This document shows positions 25,929 through 32,192 of a DNA stretch of 64,000 bases, in pieces (positions within the stretch are counted from its first letter, which is position 1; every line of letters begins with the position of its first letter). The stretch covers positions 1-64,000 of the forward strand of contig NZ_BMPB01000007.1 of assembly GCF_014647375.1 (NCBI RefSeq), in the 5' to 3' direction. This DNA is from Parabacteroides faecis. GTDB taxonomy: Bacteria > Bacteroidota > Bacteroidia > Bacteroidales > Tannerellaceae. Under the pieces are notes generated by a model that was given only the letters and a program-made list of their open reading frames with translations, made no database searches and was not told the DNA's origin. The translations under genes were made by a program, and so were the position numbers.

Positions 25929-25947
25929 ATATATACTAAAAGCGTTA

Positions 25948-26050
25948 CTAACGGAATTGGTATATTGTTGAAGGGGATACCAATTATTCTGCAAATATAG
26001 GGATATATCATAGAATAACGGGATTTTATCCTAACGGAATTTGTATATAA
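25948..26050. repeat. Direct repeat CTAACGGAATT-GTATAT between divergent genes
   Basis: CTAACGGAATTGGTATATTG (25948-25967) recurs as CTAACGGAATTTGTATATAA (26031-26050), 83 bases apart, in the gap between the sigma-like gene (left) and the CBASS operon (right). The second copy lies 30 bases upstream of the Cap5 ATG. A conserved AACGGAAT plus TATA spacing resembles a promoter for a non-standard sigma factor. Confidence 0.5.
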
Positions 26051-26080
26051 TAAAATGGTGGCGAATAAAATAGATACAGA

Positions 26081-27208
26081 ATGAGCGTAACAAGCATTAC
26101 TACTAAAAAACAGAATCTCCTATGGGCAGTCTCTGGTGGGAGATGTGAATATGAAGGATGTAATAGGATATTGTACACAGATATATTGACAAAAAAGAAA
26201 TACAATAGTGCCTATATTGCCCACATAGTAGCGGATAAACCAGATGGCCCAAGAGGTGATACTGTACGTTCCAAACTACTTTGTGATGACATAAGCAATT
26301 TGATGTTATTATGTAATGAGCATCATAATTTAATAGATAAGGTGGACATAGAAGGACACCCTGAATCCCGGTTATTAGTTATGAAACATCAACATGAAGA
26401 ACGTATTAGACGAATAACGGACATAGTCCCCAATATGTCCAGTGAAATAATCTTATATGGAGCGAATATAGGGAGCAACAATTCTCCCTTATCTTACCAA
26501 TCTGCATGTGAAGCATTGTTATATGATTATTACCCGGCAAGCGATAATGCCATAGAATTAAGAATGAAGAATGTGCCGTTTACGGATGACACTGATACTT
26601 ATTGGGTGATAGAAGAAGCTAATCTTTGTGAACAGTTTAAGCTACAAATAAAGCCACGATTGATGCAAGGAAATACCGATCATTATTCTGTATTTGCACT
26701 CGCACCGCAGCCGCTACTTATAAAATTGGGAGTTTTATTGAACGATTTGAATGATGTAAAAGTATATCAAAAACACAGGGAACCTTCTACGTGGAAGTGG
26801 CAGTCGATGATATCCAATGATATAGAATATGTTCTAAATGAACCTGCTAATAAAACGAAGATTCCCGTACTCGTATTTAGTTTGAGTGCAACAGTGACAC
26901 ATGATAGAATACAAAAGGCTCTTGGAAAAAATACAAGTATATGGGAAATCACAATATGTGGTACACCTAACAATGATTTCTTAAAAACAGAAGCATTATT
27001 ATCTGATTTTCGTCGTACGGTTAGAAATGCTTTTAACAAAATCAAATTCCATCATGGTTGTACGGAATTACATGTTTTTCCAGCTATGCCAGTATCGGCA
27101 TCTATTGAATTGGGTAGAGTGTGGATGCCCAAAGTTGATATGCCTATGATAATCTATGATGCGAATAAGTTAAAAAACGATTTTTACAAGACAATAACAA
27201 TAGAATAA
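26081..27208 (+). CDS. cap5: CBASS effector Cap5: HNH nuclease fused to SAVED domain
   Basis: Residues 1-110 are an HNH nuclease: GGRCEYEGCNRIL (zinc Cys pair), YIAHIVADKPDGPRGD (catalytic His) and NLMLLCNEHHNLIDK. The rest (about 150-375) matches a SAVED cyclic-oligonucleotide sensor, with PVLVFSLSATV and LHVFPAMPVSASIELGRVWM as the most typical stretches. In CBASS, Cap5 is activated by the cyclic nucleotide made by the neighbouring cyclase and degrades DNA, killing infected cells. The cyclase gene starts 6 bases downstream. Motifs are complete, so the effector is probably active. Confidence 0.88.
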   Translation: MSVTSITTKKQNLLWAVSGGRCEYEGCNRILYTDILTKKKYNSAYIAHIVADKPDGPRGDTVRSKLLCDDISNLMLLCNEHHNLIDKVDIEGHPESRLLVMKHQHEERIRRITDIVPNMSSEIILYGANIGSNNSPLSYQSACEALLYDYYPASDNAIELRMKNVPFTDDTDTYWVIEEANLCEQFKLQIKPRLMQGNTDHYSVFALAPQPLLIKLGVLLNDLNDVKVYQKHREPSTWKWQSMISNDIEYVLNEPANKTKIPVLVFSLSATVTHDRIQKALGKNTSIWEITICGTPNNDFLKTEALLSDFRRTVRNAFNKIKFHHGCTELHVFPAMPVSASIELGRVWMPKVDMPMIIYDANKLKNDFYKTITIE

Positions 27209-27214
27209 ACAGAT

Positions 27215-28441
27215 ATGCTGACACAAGAAGAAAAAAAACAATTCAGTGAAATTTTAGAAACACTCGGCGAAACATTGGACATCACAGAAACCCAATATAA
27301 CACCGCAGTTAGTAGTTATGGTGCAGTAGGAGAATGGCTGGCAAAGCCCGAATCATCGCTTGCTCCATATAAACCGGTCATTCGCCCGCAAGGCTCATTC
27401 TTGCTTGGAACAATGATCAAACCTATTTGTGAAGATGATGATTTGGATATTGACTTAGTATGTGAACTGACGGGAAAAAATCCACAGTGGACACAATATC
27501 ATCTCAAACAAGTGATCGGAAATAGACTTAAAGCAAATGAGACTTACAAGAATATGCTTGACAGAGAAGGGCGAAGATGTTGGACGTTGATGTATTCTGA
27601 TAGTGCCAATTATCATATGGATATACTTCCAAGCCTTGTTTGCAGTGGATATAATATTGTATTTGAAAAAGCCTTTTCAGATACGGAATTGGAGAAAGAT
27701 TACGAATCATTGGCAATACGTATAACAGACAATAAACAAAACAACTATTACACCGATACAATTGCTGAAAACTGGATGAAAAGCAACCCATTCGGTTATG
27801 GTCGATGGTTTTTCAATGCAGCTAATGTTGTCTCATTACATAAATCTATAATGTTGGCAGAAGCTGTAAGTCCTGTTCCGAAATATAATAAAGAGAAGTT
27901 ACCGCTTCAGCGGGTTATTCAAATTCTGAAAAGACATCGTGATATAATGTTTAACGGAGATGAAGATAAACCTATATCCATTATTATTACAACTTTAGCT
28001 TCAAGGGCATACAATAAAGAAACGTCTATCATAGATGCATTGACGAATGTGATTATCAATATGCCGAATTATATTGAGAGTCGCTATGACTCAAGCATAG
28101 GCAGAACTGTTAAATGGATTCCAAATCCGGTGAATCCTGAAGAGAACTTTGCAGACAAATGGGTAGAACATCCACAGCGAGAAAAGAACTTTTATAAGTG
28201 GCTCAATCAGGTTGAACAAGACATTCAAACTATAATTCAACAACGGGGATTGTATAATATTTCTGAATCTATGGGAAAGCCATTTGGCGAAAAAATTGTA
28301 ACAAAAATTTTTTCAGAATTAGGCAGGAAAAATTTTAATCTTCGGGAAAATGGAGTATTAAAAATGGCAACAGGTACAGGGATTCTTAGTACAGCTGGTA
28401 GCGTTACCGCTGCTGCACATAATTTTCATGGTAATGATTAA
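27215..28441 (+). CDS. CBASS CD-NTase (cGAS/DncV-like nucleotidyltransferase)
   Basis: The 408-residue protein has the CD-NTase catalytic signature: RPQGSFLLGTMIKP (GS motif, about residue 57), DDLDIDLVCEL (two catalytic Asp, about 75) and YHMDILPSL (third Asp, about 132). On phage infection such enzymes make a cyclic di- or trinucleotide; which one cannot be told here. It lies between the Cap5 effector and an E2-like gene that overlaps its 3' end. The C-terminus is a small-residue-rich tail (STAGSVTAAAHNFHGND), the part that E2-type partners act on in short type II systems. Confidence 0.9.
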   Translation: MLTQEEKKQFSEILETLGETLDITETQYNTAVSSYGAVGEWLAKPESSLAPYKPVIRPQGSFLLGTMIKPICEDDDLDIDLVCELTGKNPQWTQYHLKQVIGNRLKANETYKNMLDREGRRCWTLMYSDSANYHMDILPSLVCSGYNIVFEKAFSDTELEKDYESLAIRITDNKQNNYYTDTIAENWMKSNPFGYGRWFFNAANVVSLHKSIMLAEAVSPVPKYNKEKLPLQRVIQILKRHRDIMFNGDEDKPISIIITTLASRAYNKETSIIDALTNVIINMPNYIESRYDSSIGRTVKWIPNPVNPEENFADKWVEHPQREKNFYKWLNQVEQDIQTIIQQRGLYNISESMGKPFGEKIVTKIFSELGRKNFNLRENGVLKMATGTGILSTAGSVTAAAHNFHGND

Positions 28442-28841
28442 AAGACAAGAAATTTCACTAATGATACAAGCTCTTAAACTTCAGTCTTACTTCCCTGATT
28501 CTAAGTATTCAATCAGGTCAAATACTCTTGTTTGGAAAGGCTACATACAACCCACCTACTTGAGTCCCAGATATCTTATTAAAGTTGTTTACCACCGGGA
28601 AAGCCATCCTAATGTCTATGTTTTAGCTCCAAAACCTTTGACATTAGCCAAAGGGGAAACGAGACTTAAGCATGTGTATAACACAGAAAAACAACACCTG
28701 TGTATATATTATAAAAGGGCAAAAGAATGGGATGAGTCTCAATTTATTGCAGATACAATTATTCCTTGGACAAGTGAATGGTTACTTCATTATGAAATCT
28801 GGGTTGCCACAGGTATTTGGCATGGTGGTGGAATACATTAA
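28428..28841 (+). CDS. E2-like CBASS accessory protein (short type II)
   Basis: The 137-residue protein resembles the stand-alone bacterial E2-like enzymes of short type II CBASS. It has a beta-rich core (LVWKGYIQPTYLSPRYLIKV), LAPKPLTLA, then HVYNTEKQHLCIYY with its only cysteine (Cys 92) in the position of the E2 catalytic Cys, and IIPWTSEWLLHYEIW at the end. In such systems the E2 protein modifies or primes the cyclase C-terminus without an E1 or JAB protease, and neither is encoded here. It overlaps the cyclase gene by 14 bases (or 8 if ATG 28434 is used), implying coupled translation. Confidence 0.8.
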   Translation: MVMIKRQEISLMIQALKLQSYFPDSKYSIRSNTLVWKGYIQPTYLSPRYLIKVVYHRESHPNVYVLAPKPLTLAKGETRLKHVYNTEKQHLCIYYKRAKEWDESQFIADTIIPWTSEWLLHYEIWVATGIWHGGGIH

Positions 28842-28853
28842 AACTATAAAAAT

Positions 28854-29567
28854 ATGAATAATAAAATTTTAGCTGTTATTTTTTCTTTGTTATTGCTGGT
28901 GTCGTGTGCCTCAATACCCAAAGAAACCGTAACCCTGTCGAAAACGATAGGCTCGGATTTGCAAATTTTGCATAATTCTCAGCGTAATATGGTACAACTG
29001 TATTATAACGGAATAAAGCATAACATAAATGCTTTCATCGACGATGTGTATGCTCCGTTTATCATCCATCATGTTTTAGAAATAGAGCTGAATAAGTATA
29101 AAAGAAGTGAATCGTCGATATACGGAATTATAGAAAATGCCGGGAAAAAAGGTGGTAAAGATGAGACGGAAGAAGCCTTGAATGTTATGTTGGAATTTCA
29201 AGAGGCAGCGAATCAACAAATAAATGCGAAAAAAGATGAATTGCTTTCTCCGATACTACAGCAAGAAAGAGAAGTATTGAGTGCAATAGACCAATCCTAT
29301 CAAAATACGATATATGCCAATACAACTCTAACTGCTTATCTTGTATCAGTTCGTAAAGTCAAAGAAAGCCAAAACGAAGCACTTTCCATTGCTGGTCTTA
29401 ATGGTTTAGATACTACAGTTACCAATCAATTGGTCGAGTTGTCAAGTTTTGTAGATATGATTCTTGATAAAGGGGAAAAGATTAACATTAAAAGTGACAA
29501 AGCCCAACAGCAAATCGAAGATATAACAAATAAAATCAAAGAATTAACCAATAAAATAACAAAATGA
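28854..29567 (+). CDS. Coiled-coil lipoprotein downstream of CBASS
   Basis: Residues 1-18 form a lipoprotein signal with lipobox LLVSC. The remaining about 220 residues are almost wholly polar and helical, with several likely coiled-coil stretches (about 95-140 and 205-237). I recognise no family. It starts 12 bases after the E2-like gene and overlaps the next ORF by 4 bases (ATGA), so it belongs to the CBASS transcript. Envelope lipoproteins are not standard CBASS components. It may be a passenger, or an envelope partner of the 94-residue protein that follows. Confidence 0.6.
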   Translation: MNNKILAVIFSLLLLVSCASIPKETVTLSKTIGSDLQILHNSQRNMVQLYYNGIKHNINAFIDDVYAPFIIHHVLEIELNKYKRSESSIYGIIENAGKKGGKDETEEALNVMLEFQEAANQQINAKKDELLSPILQQEREVLSAIDQSYQNTIYANTTLTAYLVSVRKVKESQNEALSIAGLNGLDTTVTNQLVELSSFVDMILDKGEKINIKSDKAQQQIEDITNKIKELTNKITK

Positions 29568-29848
29568 AAACAAACAGATTTTCTGAATCATTTGCCAATG
29601 CAGATGCAGTGTTTAACGGCATGTATAGTGCTGAACTAAGACAGTTAAAAGGATTATCAAAGGAGGAAATTAATGCAATCGTACCTGCATCAAACAGTAT
29701 GCAAACCTATCAAGCATTAGTGGAAGTTGTAGAGAAAGCCTCCAAAGATAATTTGGCACAAGCCCAACTTATATCGAAAATAAAAAGTTTAGGTACTTCA
29801 GCGATTAAATTAGCCAAGAAAATTCCTAGCTGGGCTGCATTGTTTTAA
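29564..29848 (+). CDS. Small helical protein coupled to the lipoprotein
   Basis: The 94-residue product is helical, with LRQLKGLSKEEINAIVPA in the middle and a hydrophobic, basic C-terminus (LAKKIPSWAALF). I see no signal peptide or known motif. Its ATG overlaps the stop of the lipoprotein gene, so the two are translated together. The pair looks like a two-gene unit attached to the end of the CBASS operon. Function is unknown. Confidence 0.55.
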   Translation: MKTNRFSESFANADAVFNGMYSAELRQLKGLSKEEINAIVPASNSMQTYQALVEVVEKASKDNLAQAQLISKIKSLGTSAIKLAKKIPSWAALF

Positions 29849-29941
29849 TATTAAACAGGTATAAGGAAATTCGCTATTTAAGAACAATTTTCGACAGAAA
29901 TCAACCTGCATTATTTGGATTGGAAATAAAACTTTAAGGTA

Positions 29942-30079
29942 ATGGCTAAAAAAGTTACTGGTAAAGCAGCTGCTAGTGCCACTTCAAAAGCATTAAGAGA
30001 CGGACGGGTAAGTGCCACAAGCAAAACCGCCGCAGAAAGTGCACTTTCTCAAAGAGAAAAAGATGGAAAGAGAAAATAA
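29942..30079 (+). CDS. Small basic Ala/Ser/Lys-rich protein
   Basis: ATG 29942 opens a 45-codon frame giving MAKKVTGKAAASATSKALRD, then SATSKTAAESALSQREKDG, ending KRK. Short conserved proteins of this composition occur in Bacteroidetes. The internal repetition (SATSKAL and SATSKTA) is visible. It is followed 10 bases later by a strong terminator, which supports a real, expressed gene. A nucleic-acid-binding role would fit the charge but is not shown. Confidence 0.6.
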   Translation: MAKKVTGKAAASATSKALRDGRVSATSKTAAESALSQREKDGKRK

Positions 30080-30089
30080 GCAGAAAAGC

Positions 30090-30124
30090 AAAGAGCGTAG
30101 AGAGTTTTTGAACCTACGCTCTTT
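30090..30124 (+). terminator. Intrinsic terminator after the CBASS-linked genes
   Basis: AAAGAGCGTAG (30090-30100) pairs perfectly with CTACGCTCTTT (30114-30124), followed by a T/A-rich run. Confidence 0.85.
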
Positions 30125-30126
30125 TA

Positions 30127-30393
30127 ATATTTACCATCTTTCCATAGACATTAAATTGAACTATCTCATAAAACTTGTGTACATCTGTGGACCTGCTTCA
30201 TATCAATATGAATATAATGGAAAGTATATCTGACCATAGATATTGATATATCACTATTTATCACTGATTAGTAACTTAGACTTTACATAATTTATTAGTT
30301 TCCACAACCAGTGCCATTTGTATATAGGCATCCGCTTTTTTGTAAGAATATCCTTCTGGGAAAGATTCAATGAGATATGAATGACCGGCTTAC
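30127..30393. other. Spacer between defence genes and transposon backbone
   Basis: AT-rich DNA without a supported ORF. It separates the CBASS-linked cluster from the conjugative-transposon debris that starts at the inverted repeat at 30394. Confidence 0.35.
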
Positions 30394-30451
30394 TAATGTG
30401 CGAATTGAGTGCAACGTAAGGTTTGAAAGTCTGCACTCAATTCGCACATTA
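30394..30451. repeat. 20-bp perfect inverted repeat at the mobB break
   Basis: TAATGTGCGAATTGAGTGCA (30394-30413) and its exact reverse complement (30432-30451) flank an 18-base loop. The right arm coincides with the point where mobB similarity ends. No T-run follows, so a transcription terminator is unlikely; an element end, a recombination hairpin or an inversion scar is more plausible. Confidence 0.7.
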
Positions 30452-30577
30452 CTGGAAGTGTCCACCGCTATTTTCGGATATCATAAGACCTTTACCGTAC
30501 CGTCATCCTCCTTTTTTATTATAGGCAGCCACCCCGTAGGAGAAACTGCCCGATATGATATTCAGCACCATGAACAT
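30452..30577 (-). pseudogene. mobB N-terminal stub (relaxase remnant)
   Basis: The ATG at 30577 overlaps the mobA stop (TAATG), as in Bacteroides mob operons. The frame starts MFMVLNIISGSFSYGVAAYN, which resembles relaxase N-termini. It then meets a stop (TGA) after KKGG; a neighbouring frame continues with DDGTVKVL before stopping. Sequence similarity ends at the 20-bp inverted repeat. The gene is thus frameshifted and cut to about 40 codons; the catalytic part is absent. Confidence 0.5.
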
Positions 30578-31011
30578 TATTCCTTTTTAGTAAGATACTC
30601 CTTTTCGTACCGTTTTGTAAGTTCAATAACCTGCCTGCATATTTCTTCCAGCTTACGGGTTTCTTCGGCGAGTTTATAGAGAAATGCAAGCGATTTCTTC
30701 TCCCCGTAAATGGTATGGATGATCTTTACACATTGGTTATAGTTATTTCCTATCCTGCGGAATTGCTGATAGAAAGCGGTAAGCTGGGCGTAATACTCCT
30801 GAGCTTCCTTGTCAATCTTCACCACCTTGAACTCTCAGCCGAAGATGCGGGCGAAGATAAATTCGGCCTTGTTCTTCATACCCGATTGTTCAAACATCGT
30901 GAGGAATTTTTCATTTTCCTCACTGCTCAACCGCACAGAGTGGCGATGCACCCGTGGGTCAGCGAGCACTTTGTGTCCCGCTTTGTTTCTTACAAGCATT
31001 CTTTTCTTCAT
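30577..31011 (-). pseudogene. mobA: mobA mobilization accessory protein, nonsense mutation
   Basis: The reading frame from ATG 31011 (MKKRMLVRNKAGHKVLADPR) to 30577 encodes a complete 144-codon BacMob/MobC-type relaxosome protein, with a ribbon-helix-helix-like N-terminus and a helical C-terminus (YNQCVKIIHTIYGEKKS). A TGA at 30835-30837 (codon 59) interrupts it between IFG and EFKVVK, where family members usually have Trp (TGG to TGA). The downstream part could restart at a GTG but would lack the DNA-binding half. A TACCTTTG promoter lies 200 bases upstream. The mobilization function is presumably lost. Confidence 0.75.
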
Positions 31012-31223
31012 GACATGAATATTTTTAAAAGGTTCGACTTGGGAGAACCGCCGTCCCCGAAAGGTCTTTCGGGCGAGACTTTGAGGGCCTGAACTTCAAG
31101 TGAGGGCCTCAAAGTACACCTCGCTATATGCTGACGCATATTAAAATCCGGTCGGGCCGGATTAAGGGTCTGAAGCATTTGTCTTACGTTCTCTTTCGAG
31201 AACGGGCTGCGCTCTCCCGGCGA
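31012..31223. other. Candidate oriT region upstream of mobA
   Basis: In Bacteroides conjugative transposons oriT lies just upstream of mobA. Here the leader holds small inverted repeats (AATCCGGTCGGGCCGGATT around 31144-31163; ATATGCTGACGCATAT just before it), as transfer origins usually do. No nic site can be assigned. Confidence 0.35.
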
Positions 31224-31231
31224 CAAAGGTA
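31224..31231 (-). promoter_or_regulatory. -7 element of mobA promoter
   Basis: The minus strand reads TACCTTTG, followed by a leader of about 210 bases to the mobA ATG. Confidence 0.45.
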
Positions 31232-31308
31232 GATAGTTTTTTCTGTCCGAGCATTATGGCGGTTCCCGCCAACAACCGCCAATAAATGACTTTGGAATTA
31301 TGAATAGC

Positions 31309-31670
31309 TCTCTTGAGGTTTATTTGCAGCCGGATAGTCATTCGGCTACTTATTCGGATAGATGAAAAAACGGTTATCCGAATAAATGTTCGGGTAGTTT
31401 TCTTTTTGAAGAGCTATTCGATTAAGTATGTTTTCAGGCAAGCGTTCATAAGGCTGCCTATCCGCTTATACAGCCATACATATATAATGATATATAGACA
31501 AACAGATACTCGGATAGATGAATAGGAGCACAGATTATTAAACGGATGCTTACATAGACAACCGGATAGCTAAATAGCTATATAGCTGAATAGACAGATA
31601 GCTTTGTAGCTAAATAGCTATAAAACAAAACAGATAAGTGGACAGAGACCTGTCTGCCTGACTAAACAGA
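31309..31670. repeat. Iterated CGGATAG and TAGCT short repeats
   Basis: The segment has no gene. Its left half carries repeated CGGATAG-type words in both orientations (CGGATAGTC, CGGATAGATG, TTATCCG). Its right half (31566-31622) carries at least six TAGCT words, including TAGCTAAATAGCTATA twice. This iteron-like array sits where parA usually lies in CTnDOT-type elements, next to parB; it could be a centromere-like or replication/transfer control site. Confidence 0.5.
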
Positions 31671-31752
31671 TAAAGGTTGCTCTTATATGTTATCATTCAA
31701 CCATTTCTAATCTTATAACTTTCTTGATATTCTATTCAACTGCGTAAGAATA

Positions 31753-31794
31753 TTAAAAGTCGGGCAATCCCATAAGGACGGCCCGACTTTTTAA
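31753..31794. terminator. Strong bidirectional terminator
   Basis: AAAAGTCGGGC and GCCCGACTTTTT form an 11-bp stem with A- and T-runs on opposite sides (31755-31792). It can stop the leftward gene at 31828 and anything coming from the left. Confidence 0.8.
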
Positions 31795-31809
31795 TACGGT
31801 CACTTATCA

Positions 31810-31835
31810 GGTGTGGGGTGTGGCAGGTCAGTCCA
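31810..31835. repeat. 26-base sequence shared with 23534-23559
   Basis: See 23534-23559: 24 of 26 bases match. Here it spans the stop codon and 3' flank of the 79-residue gene. Confidence 0.6.
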
Positions 31836-32067
31836 CCGGTTCTCCGCCATAGCACAGACGGCAGATGTCACTATGGATTTCACGCATGATGTACTCCTGC
31901 ATCCGTTTGCTGATGCGGCGGTTCTTGGAACGCATGAACAGTCTGTTTTCTATCAGACTGCAAAACTTCGTGCCTTCCTCGTCCACGATACAGAGTATCT
32001 GGTTCTCAAGGAAAAAATCCATGTCTGTGGAGTATTCCACATTCGGGGAGATTCTTATATATTTCAT
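31828..32067 (-). CDS. Small hypothetical protein of the transposon backbone
   Basis: The 79-residue protein begins MKYIRISPNVEYSTDMDFFL and has a basic centre (RSKNRRISKRMQEYI) and a C-terminal CRLCYGG that might bind metal. I do not know its function. It lies downstream of the parB gene on the same strand, separated by a terminator, in the position where CTn elements carry small conserved ORFs. A copy of its 3' end survives beside the integrase stub at 23.5 kb. Confidence 0.6.
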   Translation of the reverse strand: MKYIRISPNVEYSTDMDFFLENQILCIVDEEGTKFCSLIENRLFMRSKNRRISKRMQEYIMREIHSDICRLCYGGEPVD

Positions 32068-32140
32068 ACGGTTACAATTATTTGGTGATTACGGTGGCGG
32101 TGTGGGTGGGGTCATACGCCCTTGTCCGTCTTGTCATTTT

Positions 32141-32182
32141 TGAAAAGAAAAACCATACCGGATTTTATTTCCGGCATGGCTT
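32141..32182 (-). terminator. Intrinsic terminator of parB
   Basis: On the minus strand AAGCCATGCCGGAAA pairs with TCCGGTATGGTT, followed by TTTCTTTTC. It begins 11 bases after the parB stop. Confidence 0.8.
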
Positions 32183-32192
32183 TATTTGCATT

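Noticed and set aside
25929-25994. Extended N-terminus of the sigma-like protein
   Set aside because: It would start at a TTG and place one of the promoter-type direct repeats inside the coding region; ATG 25928 is simpler.
31309-31670. CRISPR array
   Set aside because: Repeated words are only 5-16 bases, irregularly spaced, and there are no cas genes.
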